This document shows positions 1 to 5,141 of a DNA stretch of 34,490 nt, piece after piece; positions within the stretch are counted from its first letter, which is position 1, and every line of letters starts with the position of its first letter. Where the stretch lies: positions 1 through 34,490 of IMG/VR virus record IMGVR_UViG_3300022074_000175. One strand, given 5' to 3'. The position numbers were made by a program, and so were the translations under genes. The stretch comes from a virus. The notes beneath the pieces were generated by a model. That model was not told where the DNA came from. It ran no database searches and saw only the letters and a list, made by a program, of their open reading frames with translations.

Positions 1-111
1 GGTAAGGGCGTGATAAAAGATTATGGCGTGAACAATCATTTCAAACAAGCTTTGAAACAGACGTGGCATGAGATAATTAAATGCCCTTACTGCAAGTGGT
101 TCAAGAAGTAA
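1..111 (+). CDS. 3' end of an unknown gene (truncated by window edge)
   Basis: Frame 1 is open from the first base to a TAA at 109-111, giving 36 residues that end in a CPYCKWFKK tail. The Cys-Pro-Tyr-Cys pair close to the C-terminus looks like half of a zinc knuckle, but the remainder is outside the window, so no function can be given. It lies on the same strand as the integrase, 69 bases upstream, and could share transcription with it. The codons look ordinary for the region. This may also be chance open frame, but the lack of a gap and the sensible residue composition favour a real gene end. Confidence 0.45.
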   Translation, partial: GKGVIKDYGVNNHFKQALKQTWHEIIKCPYCKWFKK

Positions 112-121
112 CCAAACTTAT

Positions 122-173
122 TCCCTTGTATAATCTGTTATACTATTATATAGTGTGAGGGTTATACAAGGGA
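122..173. repeat. 12-bp perfect inverted repeat framing the integrase promoter
   Basis: The left arm TCCCTTGTATAA (122-133) and right arm TTATACAAGGGA (162-173) are exact reverse complements, 28 bases apart. The right arm includes the AAGGGA ribosome-binding site of the integrase. If a transcript enters from upstream, pairing of the arms would hide that site; if transcription starts inside, the arms are better read as paired operator half-sites. An extra GTATAA/TTATAC pair with a 4-base spacer lies at 128-143. Confidence 0.7.
126..154 (+). promoter_or_regulatory. Candidate sigma70 promoter of the integrase
   Basis: TTGTAT at 126-131 and TATAGT at 149-154 are separated by exactly 17 bases. 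Transcription would begin near 161, about 20 bases before the integrase ATG. The element lies between the arms of the 12-base inverted repeat and contains TTATAC and GTATAA half-sites, so a repressor bound there would block it. Called by eye only. Confidence 0.45.
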
Positions 174-180
174 GTACAAC

Positions 181-1167
181 ATGACTTTAAACTTAACTTT
201 ACGTAATGATGTATGGCAAATCACTGGCACTGTCATACAAGACGGAAGACCAATCCGAGTTCGGAAATCCACTGGTCTTCACAAGAGCCAGAAATCACAA
301 GCCAAAGACGAACTAACAAAAACTTTCGCTGCCGTCGCAGCGGGAAGGGTCAAGACGAAATCAAGACGTCTTGCTGCTGACGCAGCGAGCGAGTTCCTGG
401 GACGACCAAGTTCACCTGGGACTACCGACCAAACAATCATGCGACTTTTTACGTCTGCACTTGGGCATGTTCCATTGCATGCGTTGACGTTGGAGCAGAT
501 TATGAGCCACGTAACAAGTCGAGGGAACAAGCCGAACACTGTGGCGAGAGAGTTGAACAGTATCAAAGCCATGCTATCGCATGCAGAAAGTATGGGGTGG
601 GATGTGCCAAGCATAAACATTGTACGTCCGAGCGTTGATGATAGTCGCTTGCGTTGGTTGACTGAGACCGAACGAGACCATCTGATTGACTGTTGCGATA
701 GCACAATCAAAGACGTCGTGACTTTTTTATTCTATACGGGGGCGAGGATTGGCGAGGCTTTCGCACTTTGTCCACAGGATATTCACAGGGGCTCGGCATT
801 ATTCACCAGCAGAAAAGGCAAGACGAAACGAAAAAAGGTTCGAGCTGTTCCGCTGGGGGCCAGAGTTCTTTCGATTCTGGCAGTCGACGACGACGACGAT
901 TTTGTTTTCACTCAGCCAGATGGAAGCCAGTGGTTGAGGGCGAAGTTCTACGACAGTTTTTACAATGCTTGTTCAGTTGCTGGCATAAAAGATTTTACAC
1001 CACATGATTGTAGGCACACGTTTGCCAGTCACTTGGTGCAAAAGGGGGCGTCGCTTCGAGCAGTCGCAGACTTGCTTGGACATTCGTCTCTAGCGATGGT
1101 GATGAGATACTCGCATCTTGCACCGACACACTTAGAAACAACAATAAACTTACTTGAAGGAGAGTAG
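181..1167 (+). CDS. int: Tyrosine recombinase, phage integrase
   Basis: 328 residues, a normal size for a phage integrase. All catalytic positions of the tyrosine recombinase family are visible: Arg189 in YTGARIGEA, a Lys in the RKGKTKRKK beta-hairpin (about 212-219), His275 and Arg278 in PHDCRHTF, His301 in LGHSS, and the nucleophile Tyr310 in MRYSHL. The N-terminal 60 residues are a short arm-type DNA-binding region and about 65-150 a core-binding domain. It would integrate and excise the phage by recombining attP with a host attB; neither site can be recognised from this window. The ATG has an AAGGGAG site 7 bases upstream. A run of five aspartates (236-240) lies on a GACGAC repeat. It is followed after one base by the next gene. 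The protein marks the phage as temperate or recently so. Confidence 0.97.
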   Translation: MTLNLTLRNDVWQITGTVIQDGRPIRVRKSTGLHKSQKSQAKDELTKTFAAVAAGRVKTKSRRLAADAASEFLGRPSSPGTTDQTIMRLFTSALGHVPLHALTLEQIMSHVTSRGNKPNTVARELNSIKAMLSHAESMGWDVPSINIVRPSVDDSRLRWLTETERDHLIDCCDSTIKDVVTFLFYTGARIGEAFALCPQDIHRGSALFTSRKGKTKRKKVRAVPLGARVLSILAVDDDDDFVFTQPDGSQWLRAKFYDSFYNACSVAGIKDFTPHDCRHTFASHLVQKGASLRAVADLLGHSSLAMVMRYSHLAPTHLETTINLLEGE

Positions 1168-1168
1168 A

Positions 1169-1477
1169 ATGGCAGAAGAACAGAAACAACCAGAGTTTGT
1201 GAAGGTCGCAGACGTTTGGATGGTAAAGAACGACGACACGTTCGTTGGTTTGGAGATGACGTTTACACAAAATGTCTTTAATAAAGATGGGGCAATGACA
1301 GTAATAGACTACATGAAAAATTCTATACTTAATACAAGATGGATGTTTGCAACAATCAATAGAGTAGAGGACAAAGATGCACCGACTAACGTACAAGCAG
1401 AAAGTGATGGCAGTGAAAATCCTAAAGCACCTCCGCCAATCAACGACACCAGTGAAGAGACAAAAGGAGATAGCTGA
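1169..1477 (+). CDS. Small acidic protein of unknown function
   Basis: 102 residues starting at an ATG one base after the integrase stop, with AAGGAGAG just upstream inside the end of int, so it is translationally linked to the integrase. Residues 1-65 look folded (mixed hydrophobic pattern, FVGLEMTF, TRWMFATINRV); the last 35 are Ser/Glu/Pro-rich and probably disordered. I do not recognise the family. Its position beside int might suggest an excisionase-like accessory factor, but it shows no clear helix-turn-helix and is acidic, so that is only a guess. The final 101 bases also encode the start of the winged-helix gene in another frame. Confidence 0.75.
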   Translation: MAEEQKQPEFVKVADVWMVKNDDTFVGLEMTFTQNVFNKDGAMTVIDYMKNSILNTRWMFATINRVEDKDAPTNVQAESDGSENPKAPPPINDTSEETKGDS

Positions 1478-1631
1478 CGCCATTGGCGTAGAACAAAACT
1501 CTGTTTCAAGACATCTGAAAACACTAACTTATATTGGATTCATTGACAGAGACGAGAATAGTTATATTGAGGGGCATAAAGCCCCTCAATATCTGGAGCA
1601 TTGGGCTGTAATTTTATTAGATTCTGCCTAG
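1377..1631 (+). CDS. Winged helix-turn-helix DNA-binding regulator
   Basis: 84 residues. The stretch RQKEIADAIGVEQNSVSRHL (about 28-47) is a textbook helix-turn-helix followed by a wing ending in FIDRD, as in MarR/ArsR/Lrp-like small regulators. It would bind DNA, probably as a dimer, and is a good candidate for control of the integrase region. The start at 1377 has GAGG six to ten bases upstream; a later ATG at 1407 is possible but has a weaker site. Starting at 1377 the gene overlaps the preceding gene by 101 bases in another frame. Its last codons overlap the convergent gene at 1617-2069 by 15 bases, and a strong hairpin (1564-1592) lies within its 3' end. Function as a regulator is inferred from fold only. 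Confidence 0.8.
   Translation: MHRLTYKQKVMAVKILKHLRQSTTPVKRQKEIADAIGVEQNSVSRHLKTLTYIGFIDRDENSYIEGHKAPQYLEHWAVILLDSA
1564..1592. terminator. 12-bp perfect hairpin inside the 3' end of the winged-helix gene
   Basis: ATATTGAGGGGC (1564-1575) and GCCCCTCAATAT (1581-1592) pair perfectly around the 5-base loop ATAAA. No T-run follows on either strand, so it is not a canonical intrinsic terminator. It sits 25 bases beyond the stop of the convergent minus-strand gene (1617) and 39 bases before the winged-helix stop, a place where a convergent transcript should end; it could block RNA polymerase or protect a 3' end. Confidence 0.5.
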
Positions 1632-2069
1632 ATACTTAGCCAATCCTAATATTAGGATACCACCAACGACGACGACTGCGAGTATAACTAAGAACCATGT
1701 GCCAATTAGTTCTGTTATCTCTCTTCGTCGTCGAATCTTTCTTTCTTTTTCTTCCTGTCTTTCTCTTCTGATGTCAGCTCGTAGACGTATTAATTCTTGC
1801 CATGCTGACGGCCCTCTTGTTGCGTAAACGATAGCACGTAAATTATCTTCAAGGTCTTCTGCTTGTTTCTTACTAATGAAAGACTCCATAGCCTCTTCGT
1901 TTACAGACTGGAATGGTCTGTTCTTAGCTTTGTTATGGTCATTTTTTACTGCGTCGATAGCATCGAACATTCGTCCAATGTCTTTAGCCAAAGACGTCAT
2001 CTCTTTTCCAGCGGAGACGCCAGCTTTTATTGCACCGAACGCTGCGATTGCGACACTTATAGGTTCCAA
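1617..2069 (-). CDS. Membrane-anchored phage protein of unknown function
   Basis: 150 residues. The N-terminus (MEPISVAIAAFGAIKAGVSAG) is small-residue-rich and amphipathic, the middle (about 60-118) is charged and helical with a very basic RRERQEEKERKIRRRR stretch, and residues about 121-145 form one C-terminal transmembrane helix. Proteins beginning MEPIS with this layout recur in marine phages as hypothetical proteins, from memory. A positive segment next to a C-terminal helix suggests a bulk of the protein inside the cell. The start is TTG at 2069, chosen because AAGGAGG lies six bases upstream and no ATG fits. Possible roles such as superinfection exclusion or lysis timing are speculation. 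It is the last gene of the small-protein cluster and converges with the winged-helix gene. Confidence 0.8.
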   Translation of the reverse strand: MEPISVAIAAFGAIKAGVSAGKEMTSLAKDIGRMFDAIDAVKNDHNKAKNRPFQSVNEEAMESFISKKQAEDLEDNLRAIVYATRGPSAWQELIRLRADIRRERQEEKERKIRRRREITELIGTWFLVILAVVVVGGILILGLAKYLGRI

Positions 2070-2119
2070 TTTCTACCTCCTTAACACCCTATACTAAGAT
2101 ACAAAAGGGAGTAGGAAGT

Positions 2120-2128
2120 GTCGTCCTA
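2120..2128 (-). repeat. TAGGACGAC motif, copy 1
   Basis: Minus-strand TAGGACGAC beginning with the stop codon of the zinc-ribbon gene. It is one of three exact copies (with 4257-4265 and 22117-22125) plus a variant at 32141-32147, all at gene ends on the same strand. Confidence 0.4.
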
Positions 2129-2446
2129 TAGTTCGTCTTCGTCGAACCTGACTAGGCCAGACATTACCTGTTTCTCAAGGTCGTCGTCTGAAAGACTGTC
2201 CAAGTCGTACATGTATGATGTGTTATTGAGTTTCTCCTGGGACGGCTGCGGAGTTTTTTTTCTTTTCGTCTGCGAAACGTTCTTCCCTGTAACGCAACTG
2301 TTCTCTGTGGTGGAGGATGTCTCTAATACTTCCAATGTCCAGAAGCTCGACGTACATTTTTTGCAAGTCCTCTTCCGTCTCGTCGTTCCGTCCTTTGAAC
2401 GACTGTCTAATACTTGTGTAGAGCCTCCGCAAGTAACGCAAATCAA
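2126..2446 (-). CDS. NrdR-like zinc-ribbon protein
   Basis: 106 residues. Cys3, Cys6, Cys28 and Cys31 with an intervening VLDSRSKDGTTRRKRTC closely follow the zinc ribbon at the N-terminus of NrdR (pattern CxxC, V-x-DSR, RRxRxC, then aromatic-T-x-E). NrdR's ATP-cone domain is missing; instead there is a polar linker and an acidic tail ending in RFDEDEL. It probably binds DNA or RNA, perhaps copying or countering host NrdR control of ribonucleotide reductase, but that is inference. The start is TTG at 2446, whose TTGA overlaps the TGA stop of the upstream gene, implying coupled translation; no ATG lies before the first zinc cysteines. Another frame over 2223-2441 is also open (see findings). 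Confidence 0.75.
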   Translation of the reverse strand: MICVTCGGSTQVLDSRSKDGTTRRKRTCKKCTSSFWTLEVLETSSTTENSCVTGKNVSQTKRKKTPQPSQEKLNNTSYMYDLDSLSDDDLEKQVMSGLVRFDEDEL

Positions 2447-2598
2447 GCCATTCTCGTACGCTTCTTCTGCTTTATCTTCTTGAAGTCTGCGCCTGTGATT
2501 TGGTCAAACGGTGGAGCCATGCCAGCAATCACCTTTTGCTTTGCTGTTAAGCCTGACTTCTTCATTTTCTTCTTCATGTTTTTGTTGCGACCCATCAT
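2443..2598 (-). CDS. Tiny basic phage protein, 51 residues
   Basis: Begins MMGRNKNMKKKMKKSG and continues GLTAKQKVIAGMAPPFDQ, ending KKIKQKKRTRMA. The GLTAKQK and PPFDQITGADF pieces match a style of very small basic protein common in marine phages, from memory, with no known function. About a third of the residues are Lys or Arg. The ATG at 2598 overlaps the upstream stop as ATGA, and the stop overlaps the next gene's TTG as TTGA, so it is wedged into a chain of coupled genes, which strongly argues that it is real. Binding to nucleic acid is plausible but unproven. Confidence 0.75.
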   Translation of the reverse strand: MMGRNKNMKKKMKKSGLTAKQKVIAGMAPPFDQITGADFKKIKQKKRTRMA

Positions 2599-2813
2599 TT
2601 CTTTTTACCTTTCTTCCAACTGATACGTGCTGGCCCTTTCTTTTTTCTACTGGCAGACGAGCATTGAGCCTTCGTCGGTCTGCAAGCTGGGTAAGGTCTC
2701 TTGGATTTACCCTTCGCCGACTTACGACCACAAGGCTTTCCAGTCTTGCAGTCTACCCAGCCCTTGCCTTTGTTTCGGCTGAACCATTTATGTAGACTTT
2801 CGCTTCGAGCCAC
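2595..2813 (-). CDS. Small Cys/Lys-rich phage protein (GWVDCKTGKPCGR family)
   Basis: 72 residues from a GTG at 2813; the frame is open further up to a GTG at 2843, but starting at MARSESLHKWFSRN gives the expected N-terminus and a GGGG site about nine bases upstream. The core GKGWVDCKTGKPCGRK and PACRPTKAQC carries four cysteines in CxxxxxxC and CxxxxxC spacing, possibly a metal site or disulphides, followed by a basic KKK tail. I recall this family as frequent in marine phages with no assigned function. The stop overlaps the next start as ATGA. It overlaps the end of the upstream gene by 26 bases. Confidence 0.75.
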   Translation of the reverse strand: MARSESLHKWFSRNKGKGWVDCKTGKPCGRKSAKGKSKRPYPACRPTKAQCSSASRKKKGPARISWKKGKKK

Positions 2814-2973
2814 TCTTATTACCCCAGTTTTTTGCGCCAACACGTCTGCATTTTACCAAAGCGCCCGATGCGTAAGCACTAGGCCATTTGGTGTAGCGAG
2901 ACTTAACTTTATGATAGCAAGCGTCTTTCTTTGAAGACGTCTTACGCTTTTTTGATGTTGACTTTCTTGCCAT
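2788..2973 (-). CDS. Small basic phage protein (KDACYHKVKSRY family)
   Basis: 61 residues with a Lys/Ser-rich N-terminus (MARKSTSKKRKTSSKK) then a conserved-looking core KDACYHKVKSRY, WPSAYASGALVKCR and a basic end. This core is one I recognise from many marine phages; the function is unknown. Two cysteines (C19, C42) might bind a metal or form a bridge. The ATG at 2973 has AAGAGG about six bases upstream, better than the start further up (3009). It overlaps a 43-residue frame upstream and the GTG-start gene downstream. Confidence 0.8.
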   Translation of the reverse strand: MARKSTSKKRKTSSKKDACYHKVKSRYTKWPSAYASGALVKCRRVGAKNWGNKSGSKRKST

Positions 2974-3073
2974 TGTTACCTCTTGCCAACACGCAAGGAC
3001 AATTTGCATGTTTCATTTTACCTGTCTGCGTTTTGTTAGCGACAGCTTTTACCTTTCTCGCAATGCTAGCCAC
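2942..3073 (-). CDS. Possible 43-residue basic protein
   Basis: A GTG-start frame reading MASIARKVKAVANKTQTGKM and ending VNIKKA, with a CPC cysteine pair at 25-27. It fills the otherwise empty space between two small genes on the same strand, has a modest TAGG site upstream, and is basic like its neighbours. It overlaps the next gene by 32 bases. I know no relatives, and the frame is short enough to be chance. Confidence 0.45.
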   Translation of the reverse strand: MASIARKVKAVANKTQTGKMKHANCPCVLARGNNGKKVNIKKA

Positions 3074-3078
3074 AGTAT

Positions 3079-3270
3079 TTACCTACGTCTGAGTGAACGA
3101 CCACGACCACCGAAGATAGGCTTTACTCCTGTGGTTGTTCTACCAAACTGACTTGGCATCATAGACATAGCACGATACGGGTTGATGTTTCTGCCACCAA
3201 CCTTCATCGTCTGCATCCCTGGGGTTTTTCCACGAGACCCAAAGATTACACCTCTATTTTTCTTAATCAT
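3079..3270 (-). CDS. Small Gly/Arg-rich phage protein, 63 residues
   Basis: Reads MIKKNRGVIFGSRGKTPGMQ with several Met and Gly residues, ending FGGRGRSLRRR. It is strongly basic, lacks hydrophobic core segments and is probably mostly unfolded until bound. AGGAGAG lies seven bases before the ATG at 3270, inside the end of the 35-residue gene whose TAA directly abuts this start. Nucleic-acid binding is possible from the RGG-like tail; no function is known to me. Confidence 0.75.
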   Translation of the reverse strand: MIKKNRGVIFGSRGKTPGMQTMKVGGRNINPYRAMSMMPSQFGRTTTGVKPIFGGRGRSLRRR

Positions 3271-3378
3271 TTAAGCTCTCCTAATGGGCTTTTTCTTTTT
3301 CATTGAGGAGCCTTTTTTTGATGCCATAGCTTTCTTCTTCGGCATAGGCTTTTTCATTGACTTTTTCATTCCACGCAT
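3271..3378 (-). CDS. Nested 35-residue Lys-rich protein
   Basis: MRGMKKSMKKPMPKKK followed by AMASKKGSSMKKKKPIRRA: half of the residues are Lys or Arg and six are Met. The ATG at 3378 has a perfect AAGGAGG six bases upstream, and its TAA is directly followed by the ATG of the next gene, so translation signals on both sides fit a real gene. Yet 98 of its 108 bases also code for the C-terminus of the 205-residue protein in another frame. Met/Lys-rich peptides of this type are common in marine phages; nucleic-acid binding or a packaged peptide are guesses. Confidence 0.7.
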   Translation of the reverse strand: MRGMKKSMKKPMPKKKAMASKKGSSMKKKKPIRRA

Positions 3379-3898
3379 TGTAAACCTCCTTGCGGTTGTT
3401 AATGTATTTAATATCTTCTATCTTAAACTTTTGATAGTAACTTGTCTTCCTCAACTTGTCAGAAGCTTGAACAAGTTTACCTAAAGATTGCACTAAAATT
3501 AGTGCGTAGTCGTCCTCAACAAGACCATCGAACTCAGGAATGTTGGGATTGTGTTCGGCGTCTGGGTGAAACCCCATCAGCCAAATACCGAAATGATTTT
3601 TGTTTTGGTCGTCTATCCAAAGCTCGAACTCTTGTTGAGTCAAGTCTTCCCAACCTGTCCACGCTACGACATGCACTGTGTCGTCTGTTGGTAACAGCTC
3701 TTGGCTTTTAATATCTATGACTGGTGCGAGATGGTCGGTGACATGGACGACGACATTGTTTTCGAGCCATGCCTTTCTTGCGAATGGACATGGTGGCATG
3801 TCTGCAAATAATGGTGTTGGTTTTTCTAATACTTCGCTAGACCAAGCTTGTATTTCCGCTGCAATTAATTCTGAATATTCTTCCCAGTCGTCTGCCAT
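3281..3898 (-). CDS. Conserved-type phage protein of unknown function, 205 residues
   Basis: Starts MADDWEEYSELIAAEIQAW from the ATG at 3898, which overlaps the stop of the upstream gene as TAATG; an in-frame GTG four codons earlier is less likely. The protein is acidic and mixed alpha/beta, with a PPCPFARKAW segment near residue 36, an HVVAWTGW strand, and FGIWLMGFHPDAEHNP about residue 105. Similar proteins with a CPFARKAW element occur in marine phages as hypotheticals, from memory. No catalytic motif is clear, although the aromatic-rich HPDAE stretch looks conserved. The C-terminal 33 residues share DNA with the nested 35-residue gene. Confidence 0.8.
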   Translation of the reverse strand: MADDWEEYSELIAAEIQAWSSEVLEKPTPLFADMPPCPFARKAWLENNVVVHVTDHLAPVIDIKSQELLPTDDTVHVVAWTGWEDLTQQEFELWIDDQNKNHFGIWLMGFHPDAEHNPNIPEFDGLVEDDYALILVQSLGKLVQASDKLRKTSYYQKFKIEDIKYINNRKEVYNAWNEKVNEKAYAEEESYGIKKRLLNEKEKAH

Positions 3899-4161
3899 TA
3901 ACACTTCCACCTACGTCTGGCTGCGCAGATTCTTTTCTTCGGAGTCTTCTTACAGCTGATGTTGTGCATTTTCATTTGTCCAGCAGACCTTGCACAGTAT
4001 GATTTCTTGCGCTTTCCACCTTTTGGTTGAGGTGCTTTCAGGTTAGAGCCAGTAGCTTTGTTGTATTTACGTCTGCCTTTTGCGGTGAGGCCCGCCCCTT
4101 TGGAGGCGGGTCTCTTCTCGCCTCTTCCTACTGATAAGCTTACGTTCTTTTTTCGTGCCAT
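3898..4161 (-). CDS. Small basic Cys-containing phage protein (AGLTAKGRRKYN family)
   Basis: 87 residues from the ATG at 4161. The core KGAGLTAKGRRKYNKATGSN, then APQPKGGKRKKSYCARSAGQM, then ISCKKTPKKRICAARRRWKC carries four cysteines and is very basic. I recognise this as a family recurring in marine phages (I think Pfam DUF6321, not certain). It probably binds nucleic acid or structural RNA/DNA, but no experiment is known to me. The start has only a weak upstream site; the frame is open to 4197 by a TTG, which gives an unlikely N-terminus. Its stop overlaps the next start as TAATG. Confidence 0.8.
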   Translation of the reverse strand: MARKKNVSLSVGRGEKRPASKGAGLTAKGRRKYNKATGSNLKAPQPKGGKRKKSYCARSAGQMKMHNISCKKTPKKRICAARRRWKC

Positions 4162-4249
4162 ACCCAAAAACCACTCGATATAATATGTATAGGACAAGAC
4201 AAGCTACGAACTCAACCTCCTGTCCTTCTACAAGATTACCGATTTTCAC
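4067..4249 (-). CDS. Doubtful 60-residue frame with one hydrophobic helix
   Basis: A GTG-start frame filling the 101-base gap between two genes. Residues about 11-30 (EVEFVACLVLYILYRVVFGY) form a membrane-like helix, followed by a basic tail. There is no good ribosome-binding site, and the last 95 bases are shared with the next gene in another frame, where the residues look random. A small membrane protein is possible; chance is about as likely. Confidence 0.25.
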   Translation of the reverse strand: MKIGNLVEGQEVEFVACLVLYILYRVVFGYGTKKERKLISRKRREETRLQRGGPHRKRQT

Positions 4250-4256
4250 AACACAA

Positions 4257-4265
4257 GTCGTCCTA
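4257..4265 (-). repeat. TAGGACGAC motif, copy 2
   Basis: Minus-strand TAGGACGAC starting with the stop codon of the resolvase-like gene, exactly as in copy 1 at 2120-2128. Confidence 0.4.
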
Positions 4266-4646
4266 TCTGTTGTTAAATTTAACAGACCCTGTTTCTCGTA
4301 AGTAACTAGAATAGAATCTTAGGAAGTCGTCAAGCCTAATTAGACAAAGGCTGTCGCCAGTCTTCATTCTATTTTTTCTGTTAATTACAATAGGAACTTC
4401 TGGTGAATTGGTTTTCTCTATGTTACGTTCGGCTTGTCTCAGGGCGTCATGGAAGTTCAGACGTTCAACACGTTTTGCTTCTATGAATATCCCTGGGACA
4501 CCAAGAACGTCTGCACCTCCGTACATATCTACGTTGCCTCCTCCAGAAAGAGGGGCTCGATGTGCAGTTCTTAAACCAGTTTCTTTGTTTATGTATTTGG
4601 CTAACTCTCTTTCGTAGTCGTCGCCTTTTTTCTTTTGCTTACTCAA
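4263..4646 (-). CDS. PD-(D/E)xK nuclease, Holliday-junction-resolvase-like
   Basis: 127 residues. Glu12 in the YERELA helix, Asp46 in GGADVLGV and Glu56-x-Lys58 in IFIEAKRV give the active-site order of small PD-(D/E)xK endonucleases of the archaeal Hjc / VRR-NUC kind, and GGADV...G-FIEAK is the usual local context. It would cut branched DNA after replication and recombination, or nick host DNA. The start is TTG at 4646, overlapping the upstream TGA as TTGA, because no ATG occurs before the catalytic N-terminal helix; GGGG and GAAGA stand just upstream. Sure of the fold, less sure of the substrate. Confidence 0.8.
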   Translation of the reverse strand: MSKQKKKGDDYERELAKYINKETGLRTAHRAPLSGGGNVDMYGGADVLGVPGIFIEAKRVERLNFHDALRQAERNIEKTNSPEVPIVINRKNRMKTGDSLCLIRLDDFLRFYSSYLRETGSVKFNNR

Positions 4647-4936
4647 TCTTCATACCCCAACTCTTTTCTGCAAGACTTACAGAAGAACCACATTCTTGGT
4701 CGCTCTGTTTTATCGCCACATTTCATGCACGGCCTAGCCCACGTTTTTCCTTGGAAGTCACGGCGAACCTGATACTTGGCCCCATCGAACTCTTGTAAGC
4801 CTTCTCTTACAAGTATTCTTTTCAAGGTATCGACGCAACAGTTTAACTTTTGCGCCATGTCAGAGTAAGTTTTAATTCTATGGTTTTGACGAAGCCAAGA
4901 TAAGTCCGAGTCCGAGACTCGAATGTTTCTTGGCAT
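4643..4936 (-). CDS. HTH plus zinc-ribbon DNA-binding protein
   Basis: 97 residues from the ATG at 4936 with AAGGAG ten bases upstream; the frame is open seven codons further to a TTG that would swallow this site. Residues about 23-48 (YSDMAQKLNCCVDTLKRILV) form a helix-turn-helix like those in homing-endonuclease and resolvase-type proteins; Cys70, Cys73, Cys86 and Cys89 form a four-cysteine zinc ribbon. It probably binds a specific phage sequence, perhaps the palindromes in the adjacent gap. It is first in the leftward operon, right behind a candidate promoter, which fits an early regulator. Confidence 0.8.
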   Translation of the reverse strand: MPRNIRVSDSDLSWLRQNHRIKTYSDMAQKLNCCVDTLKRILVREGLQEFDGAKYQVRRDFQGKTWARPCMKCGDKTERPRMWFFCKSCRKELGYED

Positions 4937-4960
4937 ATATCTCTGCTCCTTTTCCAATAA

Positions 4961-5011
4961 TAGTATAACATTTAATACTAAATATAAAATAATTCAAATT
5001 ATTTTTTCAAA
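4961..5011 (-). promoter_or_regulatory. Candidate leftward promoter with two palindromic operators
   Basis: On the minus strand TTGAAA (5011-5006) and TTATAT (4988-4983) are 17 bases apart, giving a start near 4976. The spacer is itself a palindrome, AAATAATT-CA-AATTATTT (4988-5005). A second one, TAGTAT-8-ATACTA (4961-4980), covers the start point. This pairing of promoter and symmetric sites suggests repressor control of the small-protein operon. Called by eye. Confidence 0.5.
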
Positions 5012-5037
5012 AACTATTGATTTATCCAGTCAAAACT

Positions 5038-5130
5038 GATACAACGACTAAACGTTTAGTCTTAAAAGTCGGGGTTGTAAACCCCGCCTTTTGACTTAAT
5101 GCGTTATTAGCTAAGTTTGGTCGTTGTATC
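5038..5130. repeat. Palindrome cluster; candidate operator or replication origin
   Basis: GATACAACGACTAAAC (5038-5053) and GTTTGGTCGTTGTATC (5115-5130) form a 16-base inverted repeat with one mismatch. Inside lie the perfect 16-base palindrome GACTAAACGTTTAGTC (5046-5061) and the hairpin at 5064-5092. The flank 4970-5035 is very AT-rich. Three nested symmetric elements in a 205-base gap beside the primase-helicase gene could be an origin, an operator array or a recombination site; the sequence alone does not decide. Confidence 0.6.
5064..5092. terminator. Bidirectional terminator-like hairpin
   Basis: CGGGGTT (5070-5076) pairs with AACCCCG (5080-5086) around GTA; beyond a single T/C mismatch the stem continues as AAAAG with CTTTT. 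The A-run before and T-run after make it usable in both directions, including as the end of leftward primase-helicase transcripts that cross the small gene at 5142-5321. Confidence 0.6.
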
Positions 5131-5141
5131 ACATTCTATAC

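Noticed and set aside
1-180. attP site beside the integrase
   Set aside because: Integrases usually lie next to attP, but no tRNA-like core or repeat could be recognised without the host or junction sequences.
279-710. Long frames opposite the integrase, giant protein and other large genes
   Set aside because: They are antisense or shifted shadows: Ser/Cys/Phe-rich composition, no start signals, no domains.
2126-2446. Complete NrdR regulator
   Set aside because: Only the zinc ribbon is present; the ATP-cone domain is absent and the rest is a polar linker and acidic tail.
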